A stretch of DNA of 41,936 bases from assembly GCF_021740465.1 (NCBI RefSeq), contig NZ_JAIOZR010000017.1:1-41936 (forward strand), given 5' to 3'. Positions 33,394 through 41,767 of the stretch are shown in pieces; within the stretch, counting starts at the first letter, position 1; each line of letters opens with the position of its first letter. Both the position numbers and the translations under genes were made by a program. Under the pieces are notes generated by a model. It saw only the letters and a program-made list of their open reading frames with translations. It was not told where the DNA came from and ran no database searches. Source of the DNA: Chlorobium sp. (GTDB taxonomy: Bacteria > Bacteroidota > Chlorobiia > Chlorobiales > Chlorobiaceae).

Positions 33394-33399
33394 CTACCG
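33318..33399. repeat. Heptanucleotide array D (about 12 units)
   Basis: Units GGCTCCA, GCCTCCA, GCCCACC, GCTCACA, TCTTCCT, CCCCTTC, ATCTTCC, TGAATAC, TGCCTAC, CACCGCC, TGCTGGC and TACCGAT follow without phase break. The last units overlap the 3' end of the minus-strand radical SAM gene and supply its TAG stop. Confidence 0.65.
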
Positions 33400-34389
33400 A
33401 TTATAAAACCGTGACGGCCCCTGCAGCACCTCCCAATTGCTTTCCTGAAAAATAGAGCGACAGCTGATCACACTTTCGCCTCTCCCCTCCTCGGTCTTCG
33501 CCTGAACGTCACGAGGGTTGGCTCCGACTTCGGCCCAGAAAAGGTTTGCGCCGGCAATAGCTCCTAACGTGCAGGGTTCATGGGTGCAATTTCCCGAAAC
33601 GCTCCTCGGCATACCCAGTCTCGTGACGGCAACGATCTGGGCCATTCGCAGCTCGCTGATGATGCCGAGCGCGGCCAATCCGGTGCCCGGAATGGGAATC
33701 CTGCGTGCCGCGCCGCTATAGGCCGGATCGAACGACGCGGTGAATGCTATCATATCGGCAAGCTCCTCGTTGGTATGTTCGGGCCCAACCGGCTCCACGC
33801 ATGTTCCGACTTCGAGACCTGCCTCCCTGAAATTCTCGATACTCCGCTTTCTCCTGCCGGCATCGAGGGTGGTATCGACTCCTTCGCGAAGCCGAAGCGC
33901 ATGATACACGCCGGTGAACCCGGCATCCTTAAGCTTGAGGGCGCTTTTGAGCGACTGGTCGCCCACATTGGCAATCAAGGTCGTTTCCGGCTTCAGGTTC
34001 TTGCGCACCTCCCCCGATATTTCCAGAAAACGCTCAAAAGGATAGTGGGCCGTCGACATCAGAAAAAGAGCGTTCGCGCCGTCCGTTTCGAACTGACGCG
34101 CGTAAGCGACGGCCTGCGCGGAACTCAACGCGGATGACGTACTGAAAACCCCGTTCACTTCCGCAAACGAGCAAAACAGGCAATCGCAGCTGCACGGCGC
34201 AAGATTGAGAGCGAACTGGGCATGAACTTCGGCTTTTCCCTGCGATACCTCCTTCGATATCCGGTTTGCCTCACCCATAACCATATAGGTATCGGATGAA
34301 TCGGGAGGAAGATCGAGCAGAAAAACCAGTTCATCGCGCGAAAGCGATTCGCCCGATCCCGTCTTGTTCAGCAAATCAAGGGTTTTCAT
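33394..34389 (-). CDS. BioB/HydE-like radical SAM enzyme of unknown substrate
   Basis: A 331-residue radical SAM protein. The cluster motif appears as C-S-C-D-C-L-F-C, where the first, third and last of the relevant cysteines fit C-x3-C-x2-C, with one extra cysteine inside. The fold resembles biotin synthase: F-R-E-A-G-L-E-V-G-T-C-V-E-P-V-G, D-G-A-N-A-L-F-L-M-S and an A-N-L-F-W-A-E-V-G-A-N-P-R-D-V segment near the end, where BioB has its G-A-N-x-x-x-x-G block. It lacks a second visible 2Fe-2S set of BioB. Roles in cofactor or pigment side-chain chemistry are conceivable. The ATG at 34389 is used; a TTG just before it is in frame. It stands alone. Confidence 0.8.
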   Translation of the reverse strand: MKTLDLLNKTGSGESLSRDELVFLLDLPPDSSDTYMVMGEANRISKEVSQGKAEVHAQFALNLAPCSCDCLFCSFAEVNGVFSTSSALSSAQAVAYARQFETDGANALFLMSTAHYPFERFLEISGEVRKNLKPETTLIANVGDQSLKSALKLKDAGFTGVYHALRLREGVDTTLDAGRRKRSIENFREAGLEVGTCVEPVGPEHTNEELADMIAFTASFDPAYSGAARRIPIPGTGLAALGIISELRMAQIVAVTRLGMPRSVSGNCTHEPCTLGAIAGANLFWAEVGANPRDVQAKTEEGRGESVISCRSIFQESNWEVLQGPSRFYNR

Positions 34390-34655
34390 CAACTATAACC
34401 TTTAATGGTTGTAAATGTCCGTAACTAAAGTATTTGTCTCAAAGAAAAGCGGGATGGGCCGTTTCTGAAAATATAGCCATAAAGCGGCAGGCAACAAGGG
34501 TGTCACTCGGCATGCCGGACGAACAGAGAGGCTTTTTCAGGCTCGTTGAGGCCTCTTTCAGGACTTTGCGTATATTGCCATCCGTTTTATAGGAACCGCT
34601 GTAAAGGAGTGCGATAACTTTTCAGAGGTTCCCGTGAGTCATACCGCAATCCTGC

Positions 34656-35270
34656 ATGTTCATGGATACCAGAACGTCATTGTGCGAGAATCCTGTCATT
34701 ATCGCAGATCGGGAAGCATGGGAGGAGATACATCTGAAGGATGCCGGAACGATCGAGGTTGAAATAGGCTTCGGCAGCGGAGAGTATCTTCTCAGGAGGG
34801 CATCGCAATACCCTGACAGACTCTTTATCGGCATCGAAAAGAAACCCGGCATGATAACGGAGGTTGCTAAAAGGGTTGCGAGCCATAATCTCAATAACAT
34901 CCGGCTGCTCGAGTCGTGCGCCAGGGACGCCTTCACCGATCTGTTCCCTGCCTGTTCCATTTCACGGGCATATTCGCTCTTTCCCGATCCCTGGCCAAAA
35001 AGAAAGCATAGCAAGTACAGACTCTTTTCGACGCAATACCTGCGCCTGCTCAACAACCGGCTTGTTTCAGGATGCGAAGCGCTCATCGTGACCGACAGCG
35101 AAGATTACTGCAACTGGATGCTGAAACAGCTCCCCGATACCGGTTTCGAGGTTGAAAACAGCACCATACCTCCTCAATTCGACACCAGATTCGAGCGGAA
35201 ATGGCTGAAACAGGAGTTCAGCACATTCTTCAGGATTCTGCTCAAAAAAACACAGCACATCGAAGCCTGA
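34656..35270 (+). CDS. trmB: tRNA (guanine-N7-)-methyltransferase
   Basis: A 204-residue SAM methyltransferase that forms m7G46 in tRNA. The SAM-binding E-I-G-F-G-S-G-E-Y-L opens the fold, F-I-G-I-E-K-K follows, and the diagnostic F-P-D-P-W-P-K-R-K-H-S-K-Y-R-L block carries the TrmB catalytic aspartate. The C-terminal tRNA-contact segment T-R-F-E-R-K-W is present (family T-x-Y-E-x-K-x). The length is normal. An ATG six bases downstream (34662) is an alternative start; no strong ribosome site precedes either. Confidence 0.93.
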   Translation: MFMDTRTSLCENPVIIADREAWEEIHLKDAGTIEVEIGFGSGEYLLRRASQYPDRLFIGIEKKPGMITEVAKRVASHNLNNIRLLESCARDAFTDLFPACSISRAYSLFPDPWPKRKHSKYRLFSTQYLRLLNNRLVSGCEALIVTDSEDYCNWMLKQLPDTGFEVENSTIPPQFDTRFERKWLKQEFSTFFRILLKKTQHIEA

Positions 35271-35368
35271 ACGCCTGCAGTCGATCCATGGCCAGGCATT
35301 TGGCATAATTATATTGCATCAGAATGACTTCTTGTTTTGGGTTTTCAGCACGGCAAGTCCCTGAATCC

Positions 35369-36316
35369 CTACCAGCTGCCGGACGCACCGCCGCCGCCGG
35401 ATGATCCGCCGCCGCCTGAAAAGCCCGAGCTGCCCGACGACCACGATGAACCGGAACTGCCGGAACCGATCGAAAGGCCGCCGATTGAAGCTTGCCCCTT
35501 GGTGCGTAAATCTTTTTGAGCCTTTATATACCAGTCGGTCTTTCGGATGAACAGTTTTGTAATCGGAAAGCCGATCACATAGGCGATAAAACAATAGAAC
35601 GAAGCGCCCGAGCCAAGGACAACGATCGGAAATACCGCCCAGAAGGGGATCAGAAAGAAGTATAAAAACCATCCGACTCCCGGCGTCAGTATCCCGATGG
35701 CGGTAAACAGTCCGATGATTCCGAAAATAAACGCTCCAAGAAGAATACGCTCCTGAATCGAAAGCTCAGGCCCATCCATTTCAAAGAATTCCGACTTTTC
35801 CGTCGAACCGGTTTTGATGCCTGACTCCTGCAGTTCGCCGCCCTCAAGAAGCTCGATCACGGCCCCGGCTCCATCGGCGATACCTCCGTCAAAGTCGCCG
35901 TTTTTGAATTTGGGGGTCATAACGTTTTGAACGATCCGCCCCGCCATGGCATCGGTGAGGGTTCCTTCAAGCCCGTAACCCACTTCGATGCGCATCCGCC
36001 GGTCATTGGGAACCACCACGATCAGAACACCGTTATCCTTGCCTTTCCGTCCGAGTTTCCACGACTCGAACACCCTGACTGCGTAATCTTCAATGCTCTC
36101 GCCATCGAGTGTTGCAATCGTCAGAACCGCAATCTGGTTGCCGGTGCGCTTTTCATGCGCCTGCAGGCTGTCCGACAATGACCGGTTGACCTCCGGCGAG
36201 AGAAGCTGCGCATTGTCCGTGATTCTCCCGGTCAGATAGGGAACGTCAGCAGCAAAAAGTATGGTACTGATGAGCATTGCAATCGGGAGCAGCAGGAACA
36301 TCGCTTTGGCCTTCAT
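35369..36316 (-). CDS. YgcG-type TPM domain protein with Gly/Ser-rich tail
   Basis: A 315-residue protein. A signal peptide (to about residue 23) is followed by a TPM (DUF477) domain (about 27-160) with the family motifs I-T-D-N-A-Q-L-L-S, G-N-Q-I-A-V-L-T-I, G-V-L-I-V-V-V-P-N-D-R-R-M-R-I-E-V-G-Y-G-L-E-G and A-G-R-I-V. Two transmembrane segments (about 195-250) follow. The end is a Gly/Ser-rich tail with W, typical of YgcG proteins (S-S-G-G-G-G-A-S-G-S-W). TPM proteins act in the envelope, with roles proposed in photosystem assembly and stress. AGAAGGG precedes the ATG; it overlaps the upstream TPM gene by four bases (ATGA). Confidence 0.9.
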   Translation of the reverse strand: MKAKAMFLLLPIAMLISTILFAADVPYLTGRITDNAQLLSPEVNRSLSDSLQAHEKRTGNQIAVLTIATLDGESIEDYAVRVFESWKLGRKGKDNGVLIVVVPNDRRMRIEVGYGLEGTLTDAMAGRIVQNVMTPKFKNGDFDGGIADGAGAVIELLEGGELQESGIKTGSTEKSEFFEMDGPELSIQERILLGAFIFGIIGLFTAIGILTPGVGWFLYFFLIPFWAVFPIVVLGSGASFYCFIAYVIGFPITKLFIRKTDWYIKAQKDLRTKGQASIGGLSIGSGSSGSSWSSGSSGFSGGGGSSGGGGASGSW

Positions 36317-36960
36317 ATTCCCTTCTCCTCGATGATTTCATTCGGCAATTCGTCGTTACTGGCCTCGGGAATGGGAGGAGTGAGTATTCGGGTGAGACAG
36401 TCCAGACCGGCATCGAATGCATGACCGATCTGTTTACGCTTCAGAAACGGAGTCATCGCCGCAATCATCTTCTCCACATCCTCTTCCCTGAAACGCTCAT
36501 CCAGCCCCCTGTCCGGCAGAATAACAACCCGACGTTCAAACAGACTCAGCAGCAGCAGAATGCCTCTCCTCTTTTGGGTAGCAAACAGCTCCCGGTCCAG
36601 AAACAGCGATTTTGCATATTGCCGCACTTCCGCTTCTGCGCGATAGTCGGATAAAAAACATTTCGCGAATCGTGGAAACGCCACGCTCATGAGCGCCAAC
36701 AGGGCACCACATGAGAGAATGCCCACCACCATGATTCGAGCGGGCACATCCGGATACCAGTCGTACAACCGCCAATAAAGCAGAAGAAGAATCAGTCCGG
36801 CGGCCGATGCGCCGAGGGCGAACGCTTTCCAAGGCAGTTCCGCATAGGAATCGCTTCGCTGGATGACGCTCAGGACGATCTGTGTTCCGGTGCGCCGTTC
36901 CGTTTCGGCAACACGCTCATCCAGACGACTGCGCTCCTGATCCGATACTGTCTGTTTCAT
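36313..36960 (-). CDS. TPM (DUF477) domain membrane protein
   Basis: A 215-residue protein. The N-terminal part (about 5-30) matches the start of the TPM domain (V-A-E-T-E-R-R-T-G-T-Q-I-V-L). Two transmembrane helices (about 45-62 and 75-95) are inserted before the rest of the domain (R-R-G-I-L-L-L-L-S-L-F-E-R-R-V-V-I-L-P-D-R-G-L). This split layout is seen in the second TPM protein that often accompanies YgcG. It overlaps the following gene by ATGA, so translation is probably coupled and the two proteins probably interact. Confidence 0.85.
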   Translation of the reverse strand: MKQTVSDQERSRLDERVAETERRTGTQIVLSVIQRSDSYAELPWKAFALGASAAGLILLLLYWRLYDWYPDVPARIMVVGILSCGALLALMSVAFPRFAKCFLSDYRAEAEVRQYAKSLFLDRELFATQKRRGILLLLSLFERRVVILPDRGLDERFREEDVEKMIAAMTPFLKRKQIGHAFDAGLDCLTRILTPPIPEASNDELPNEIIEEKGI

Positions 36961-37019
36961 CGAGAATCCCCGTATCCGAAGATTGTTATAATCGTCCGCC
37001 GCTGCGTTTCAGTGAAGCT

Positions 37020-37688
37020 CTATTCCGCACCGGCTCCGATAAAAATACCTGAAACCTTATTGTCTTTGATGGTGAACACGACTCCCCCATAGACAGATCC
37101 CGCGATAACCGTGTCGTCACTGATTCCGACCGCACTGTCTCCGGAGGATTGAGCTATCTCCTTGCGATACGCTTCGAGCACCGCCTCCCTGCTGCTCCCG
37201 ATCCCTATATCCCTTGTTGTCCGGAACCGGCACGGAACCGATATGGTTATCCCGTCGATTTGTTGCTTGTTGGCTGCGCCTTCGGCAATCATGCCAAGTA
37301 CTATTCCCTGTGCAACGTAACGCCACGACTGATGCTCCGCACCATCAGCCCCCCAGACGTTGCGTTCAGACTTTTCTTCCGGTTTTCCAAGCACTTGCAG
37401 CAATTCGCCTGCAGGTAATCCAAGCCTCAGAGGGCCGAGTCGTTCAGACTGCATCAGCGCAAAGCCGGCCTCTGCCGGTTCCTGCACGTCAATATCCCGG
37501 GATCCCCCATTGATCGGAGCCTGCTGTGTTACGGCATGTTCGCCTGCCTGACGAGCTCTTGACGCCGGCTCATGGTTTTGAGACGAACAAGCCGCAAAAA
37601 TAACACTCAACAAAATCCACGAAACAACGGGGAAAAAAAATTTTCGAATGGCCGCCGTCCGGAAAATTTTTAAACCTGAAAAATGCAC
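37020..37688 (-). CDS. Putative lipoprotein of unknown function (222 aa)
   Basis: A 222-residue protein starting with GTG at 37688; no better start exists upstream of the signal peptide. The signal ends in a lipobox I-F-A-A-C. A mature polar linker (about 35-75) leads to a beta-rich domain with L-G-P-L-R-L-G-L-P-A-G-E-L-L-Q-V-L-G-K-P, a pattern also used in SmpA/OmlA-type and related envelope proteins where G-x-x-x-x-x-V-x-x-x-L-G-x-P marks the fold. A second copy of this pattern (I-G-I-G-S-S-R-E-A-V-L-E-A-Y) occurs at about 165. It lies 59 bases upstream of the TPM pair on the same strand. Confidence 0.75.
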   Translation of the reverse strand: MHFSGLKIFRTAAIRKFFFPVVSWILLSVIFAACSSQNHEPASRARQAGEHAVTQQAPINGGSRDIDVQEPAEAGFALMQSERLGPLRLGLPAGELLQVLGKPEEKSERNVWGADGAEHQSWRYVAQGIVLGMIAEGAANKQQIDGITISVPCRFRTTRDIGIGSSREAVLEAYRKEIAQSSGDSAVGISDDTVIAGSVYGGVVFTIKDNKVSGIFIGAGAE

Positions 37689-37862
37689 TGCTGTTCAACG
37701 ATTTCGATTTCAAAGGTATCTCTAAAGAAAGGATACCCATCAAACCGTCCAATTCCCAACTCTCTTTTCACAACTGCCTGCAAATCATTTGCATCTAAGC
37801 ATGCTATTATCCAGATTGTTCAAAGTACCCTATCCGTCAGACCGACCGTAAACCAGTCATCG

Positions 37863-39296
37863 ATGGGCAGTGAAATAGCAAAAACAGAGTTCAGCGAAGA
37901 GGATTTCCGGCAGTTTCACCAGAATCTGAGAAAGGAAACGCGGATTCTGATGGAGTGGTTTTCCTCGGATCTCTTCGACAACCACCAGGAGATGTGCGGC
38001 TTCGAACTCGAAGCATGGCTCGTCGACCGGCATTGCGCTCCGACTGCCAGAAACGAGGAGTTCCTCCAGCGGGTCAACAGTCCCCTGGTTGTGCCCGAGC
38101 TGTCGAAATACAACTTCGAACTCAATATTGCACCGCATCCGCTGGATAGCCATCTCCCCGCATTCCTGAACAGGGAACTCCGGAAGCTCTGGAATATCTG
38201 CACCGTCAATGCACGTGACATGGGGTGCAATACCCTTATGGTGGGCATCCTGCCGACCCTGCAGGACAGGATGCTGACGCTCCGAAACATCTCTTCGTTG
38301 CATAGGTATCTCGCACTGAACCGTGAAATACTGCGATCGAGAGCCCATCACCCCCTCAGAATACACATCGAAGGAACCGGTGATTCGCTGGAGGTCGTCC
38401 ATCAGGACGTCATGGCAGAGGCGGCCACGACATCGCTGCAGATCCACTTTCAGGTTCCCGTCAGCAAGGCAGCCGCCGTTTACAACATCGCCCATGTGCT
38501 GTCGGCGCCGATGGTCGCACTCACGGCCAACTCCCCGTTCCTCTTCGGCAGGGAGCTCTGGGATGAAACACGCATTCCCCTTTACGAGCAGGCCGTAAAA
38601 ACCCCTGCGTTCGTTGACCTCTCCGGAAGAGTAGTTTCGCGCGTCACGTTCGGACGTGACTACGTCCGCAATTCGCTCAAGGAGGTCTTCCTCGAAAATC
38701 TCGACGGATTTCCTGTACTCCTGCCGGTCACCTTCGACGAGGATTTCAGCCGGCTCAACCATCTGCGGCTGCACAACGGAACCATCTGGCGCTGGAACCG
38801 TCCTCTCATAGGATTCGGTGAGGGTGGTCGCCCTCATGTGCGGATCGAACATCGCGTACCGCCGGCAGGACCATCGATTCCGGACATTGTAGCCAATATC
38901 CTCTTTTTTTATGGCGCGGTACTTCACCTGCAGCCCGAAGTTCCCCAGGTAGCGATATCGTTCGAACAGGCTCGCACGAACTTTTACACCGCCTCGCGCT
39001 TCGGGCTTGAAGCCATGCTCATCTGGAGTTCGGGAAATGCCATACCAGCGGATACTCTTCTGCTGCAACAGTTGATCCCCGGAGCCATGCAGGCTCTCGG
39101 CGAACGGGGAATCGAACGTCATGATCTGAAATACTACCTTGGCGATATCCTCTCAAGACGCGTAGCGACGCGCCGGAACGGCGCCTGGTGGCAAAAAGCC
39201 TTCATCAGGCGCCACGGCCCCGATTTCAGGGCAATGACCCAGGCATATCTCGAAAACCAGAACAGAAACATTCCCGTACACGAATGGAGCATCTGA
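37863..39296 (+). CDS. GCS2-type glutamate-cysteine ligase-like carboxylate-amine ligase
   Basis: A 477-residue member of the GCS2/carboxylate-amine ligase fold. Visible features include G-F-E-L-E-A-W-L near residue 43 (the E-x-E metal/ATP motif), N-F-E-L-N-I-A-P-H, S-L-Q-I-H-F-Q-V-P-V-S, A-L-T-A-N-S-P-F-L-F-G-R and R-I-E-H-R-V-P-P-A-G-P. Such enzymes join an amine to a glutamate or similar carboxylate using ATP. The ATG at 37863 begins the family N-terminus; earlier codons are open but unrelated. Its stop overlaps the M14 deacylase gene by 13 bases. Glutathione synthesis is not implied; the real substrates are unknown. Confidence 0.8.
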   Translation: MGSEIAKTEFSEEDFRQFHQNLRKETRILMEWFSSDLFDNHQEMCGFELEAWLVDRHCAPTARNEEFLQRVNSPLVVPELSKYNFELNIAPHPLDSHLPAFLNRELRKLWNICTVNARDMGCNTLMVGILPTLQDRMLTLRNISSLHRYLALNREILRSRAHHPLRIHIEGTGDSLEVVHQDVMAEAATTSLQIHFQVPVSKAAAVYNIAHVLSAPMVALTANSPFLFGRELWDETRIPLYEQAVKTPAFVDLSGRVVSRVTFGRDYVRNSLKEVFLENLDGFPVLLPVTFDEDFSRLNHLRLHNGTIWRWNRPLIGFGEGGRPHVRIEHRVPPAGPSIPDIVANILFFYGAVLHLQPEVPQVAISFEQARTNFYTASRFGLEAMLIWSSGNAIPADTLLLQQLIPGAMQALGERGIERHDLKYYLGDILSRRVATRRNGAWWQKAFIRRHGPDFRAMTQAYLENQNRNIPVHEWSI

Positions 39297-40321
39297 ACCA
39301 CATTCATCCGCCCGATCTGCACCTGTTCGACCGACTTCCCGACGGGTTCACCGGAATCGAGACCGAAAAACTCGCCTCGATCCTCCCGGGCCCTTCGCTC
39401 ATCCGTATCGAGGGCGAACAAGGCTCTCCGCTCTTCGTTTCGATCCTGCTGCACGGCAACGAAACCACCGGGTTTACAGCCATGCAGCAACTCCTCGCCG
39501 GATTCGGGGCGCCCCTCCGCGAGCTGCCGAGACCTTTGCTGCTGTTTGTCGGCAACGTCGCCGCTGCCGTGCGGGGCGTGCGCAAACTCGACGGGCAGGC
39601 CGATTACAATCGCATCTGGCAGGGAAACCGCTATCCGGAACACCTGCTGGCACGGCATGTTCTGGCGGAAATCTCGAAGGCGGCTCCGATTGCCGGCATC
39701 GACCTGCACAACAACACCGGCAAAAACCCGCACTATGGTTGTATCAACCGACTCGACCACAACTCCCTCTCTCTTGCCCGGCGGTTCAGCAAAACCATCG
39801 TCTGGTTTACGGAACCGCACGAAGTCCTTGCGGTCGCGCTCTCCTCGATATGCCCAACGGTCACGCTTGAATGCGGAGTGTCAGGCGATGCGGCAGGAAC
39901 AAAGCATGTGGAAAATTATCTCCGGCATTGCCTTGAACTGCCCGAGGAGAGCTTTTTCACACCACCGGCCAATCACCACAACGATCTGTTCCATACCACC
40001 GCAAGGATACTCCTCCCTGATGGCATCAGGCCCGGATTCGGCCGGTGCGCCGACAATACTGATGTCTGTTTTCGTGAGGATCTTGAAACACTCAATTTCG
40101 AGCGGGTGCCTGACGGAACGGAACTGGGTCGTTACCGCAACGGCCTTCCGCCGCTCGTGGTCATCGACAACCTTAACCGCGACGTCACCGACCGCTACCT
40201 CCTTTTCAGCGAGAACCGCATTCTCACCAGGGTGCCGGTCGTACCATCGATGTTCACCAGTGATGTGAAGGTTATCCTGCAGGATTGTCTCGGGTATATC
40301 ATGGAGCCTTACGAGGCATAA
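39284..40321 (+). CDS. M14-type succinylglutamate desuccinylase/aspartoacylase-like deacylase
   Basis: A 345-residue zinc enzyme. The zinc ligands fit L-H-G-N-E (His57, Glu60) and D-L-H-N-N (His142); the general base fits T-L-E-C-G (Glu195). Asn/Arg-rich loops N-R-I-W-Q-G-N-R (109-116) match the substrate-carboxylate contacts of aspartoacylase and succinylglutamate desuccinylase. The start overlaps the upstream ligase gene by 13 bases, so expression is coupled. In many genomes such deacylases are paired with ATP-dependent ligases, suggesting removal or exchange of an acyl or glutamyl group on the ligase product. The C-terminal 80 residues are a beta domain of unclear role. Confidence 0.85.
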   Translation: MEHLNHIHPPDLHLFDRLPDGFTGIETEKLASILPGPSLIRIEGEQGSPLFVSILLHGNETTGFTAMQQLLAGFGAPLRELPRPLLLFVGNVAAAVRGVRKLDGQADYNRIWQGNRYPEHLLARHVLAEISKAAPIAGIDLHNNTGKNPHYGCINRLDHNSLSLARRFSKTIVWFTEPHEVLAVALSSICPTVTLECGVSGDAAGTKHVENYLRHCLELPEESFFTPPANHHNDLFHTTARILLPDGIRPGFGRCADNTDVCFREDLETLNFERVPDGTELGRYRNGLPPLVVIDNLNRDVTDRYLLFSENRILTRVPVVPSMFTSDVKVILQDCLGYIMEPYEA

Positions 40322-40367
40322 CGCAACAAGCAGTGATCCTCAGGGAAAGCCAACGCATGATCGGCCA

Positions 40368-40399
40368 CATCCACCGCCACATTCCGGCAAAACCCCCAC
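40368..40399. repeat. Dispersed 32-base repeat, copy 1
   Basis: CATCCACCGCCACATTCCGG (40368-40387) continues to 40399 and matches 41768-41800 with four substitutions or one-base indels. The two copies flank the ChaN-like gene. Copy 1 directly adjoins heptanucleotide array E. Confidence 0.6.
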
Positions 40400-40442
40400 C
40401 GCTCACCGCTTACACTCTTCCGGCTACCTCCCTCAGCTCATC
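40394..40442. repeat. Heptanucleotide array E (seven units)
   Basis: CCCCACC, GCTCACC, GCTTACA, CTCTTCC, GGCTACC, TCCCTCA and GCTCATC in one phase. The array lies between the convergent M14 and ChaN-like genes, 12 bases past the ChaN stop. Confidence 0.6.
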
Positions 40443-40453
40443 GCCATCAACCT

Positions 40454-41314
40454 TCAGTAGGTTTTCGTCATATCGCTATCCACGCAGATAATAAAATCGG
40501 CACGTCCTCTGTGCTGTACCTCCAGATGCCGGATATCCTGCTGCTCAACCGTGGTGATGGTCAAGTATCGCAGGGAGTCATTCTCTCGCCGTAAATAGAA
40601 TACGATTCCCTCATGAAAGTCCGAATGGTACGCCCCGTTGAAGTGAAGAAAGATATGGCCGGGCCTATGGTTCAGCAGAATAAAATGCGCCATCGTGGCA
40701 TCCTTGATGGCCTGGGCCTTGACCAGTTCGGGAGTCCCGTGTTCACCCATCATCGTCAGAATGTTCCTGTACCCCGGCAGTTCAGGATCGAAATGAACCG
40801 GCAGTGGAGCGATCCACTTTTTTTCTTCATCGCCGAGCTTCTCCAGGGCGGCGAAGCCTCCGTTTTTATGGACCAGACGAGCGAATCTTTTCGGGATATT
40901 CGTTCCGATAAAGCGAATCCGATGATCTCTGGCGAAATCCACCAGCGGAGCATAATCGGTTTTATTGTTCGACCACAGACTGACGAGAGAATTCAGCCTG
41001 GAGTAATCGATCAGGCCCGACAGGTAATCGTCGAGCGCCTTCTGATTGTCGGCCTCGAACATTTCGGCGCCCATAATCAGTTTTTTCCTTTTGTGCAGAT
41101 CCCTGGTCAGCTCCAGCTGCAGCCAGTGTGCAATGGGGTTGTCGTGCAACTCCCCGAACAGGACGACGTCGCTTTTCTTCGCCTTTTTCAGCAGCTTATG
41201 ATAGCTCACCTCCCTGCCGGCTTTATCGTAGAGCACAAATGCCGCCTTATCATGTCCGTATGCGTCAATACTGAAACATGAGATGACGAGCAGCATGAGA
41301 AGGTTGTAAAGCAT
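40454..41314 (-). CDS. ChaN-like haem-binding family protein, exported
   Basis: A 286-residue protein. A hydrophobic N-terminus (M-L-Y-N-L-L-M-L-L-V-I-S-C) acts as a signal, with a cysteine at position 13 that could be a lipidation site. The ChaN core follows: V-V-L-F-G-E-L-H-D-N near 50, then M-G-A-E-M-F, Y-A-P-L-V-D-F-A and a C-terminal F-N-G-A-Y-H-S-D-F-H-E-G. ChaN proteins bind haem in the envelope through conserved tyrosine/histidine positions and may serve iron acquisition. The gene stands alone between two convergent neighbours or empty regions and is flanked by repeat sequences on both sides. Confidence 0.85.
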   Translation of the reverse strand: MLYNLLMLLVISCFSIDAYGHDKAAFVLYDKAGREVSYHKLLKKAKKSDVVLFGELHDNPIAHWLQLELTRDLHKRKKLIMGAEMFEADNQKALDDYLSGLIDYSRLNSLVSLWSNNKTDYAPLVDFARDHRIRFIGTNIPKRFARLVHKNGGFAALEKLGDEEKKWIAPLPVHFDPELPGYRNILTMMGEHGTPELVKAQAIKDATMAHFILLNHRPGHIFLHFNGAYHSDFHEGIVFYLRRENDSLRYLTITTVEQQDIRHLEVQHRGRADFIICVDSDMTKTY

Positions 41315-41439
41315 TGTGGGTCGTTTAAACGGAAGAAAGAGCCCGTGACATGTGTAGTGGCCAGACGTCTCCTTTAATGGACGGGAACCTCTAAAAAGGC
41401 GAATTTACGTCCAATACAGTATACGCACATTGTCGTCAC

Positions 41440-41623
41440 AACAATACAATCACAGAGTGTCGCCAATAATTTCCGCGAATACCTTTACAGGCACCTTCAC
41501 AGGAAGCTCCAAAATGATTGAAATTATCTCCGGCAACATTACATCCCGCTCGATCCTGCCGAATGGAACGGCATTCCGCTCTTCACGCCCGGCGCTTTCC
41601 CGAGGAAATTCCTTTCAGCCTGA
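41440..41623 (+). pseudogene. Possible gene remnant interrupted by TGA
   Basis: One plus-strand frame reads protein-like on both sides of an internal TGA (41519-41521): N-N-F-R-E-Y-L-Y-R-H-L-H-R-K-L before it, and N-Y-L-R-Q-H-Y-I-P-L-D-P-A-E-W-N-G-I-P-L-F after it, ending at TGA 41621. Codon third positions after the TGA are C/G-rich like real genes here. There is no start codon. This is weak but coherent. Confidence 0.3.
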
Positions 41624-41656
41624 CACCCTGCGACAATTCCTGCAAAAAGCCCTCCT

Positions 41657-41705
41657 GAATACCGAATACAGGCTACTGCCTACCGCCCACTGCTCACCGC
41701 CATTA
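41657..41705. repeat. Heptanucleotide array F (seven units)
   Basis: GAATACC, GAATACA, GGCTACT, GCCTACC, GCCCACT, GCTCACC and GCCATTA in one phase. It follows the gene remnant directly. Confidence 0.65.
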
Positions 41706-41767
41706 ACCTGTCGTAGGTAAGGGATAGTTATTTGCGTTACAAAATGACATCCTCAAGCTCTTTAACT

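Noticed and set aside
41430-41720. 96-codon plus-strand gene from a TTG
   Set aside because: The frame lacks a ribosome site and runs into array F; a different frame in the same place is more protein-like.
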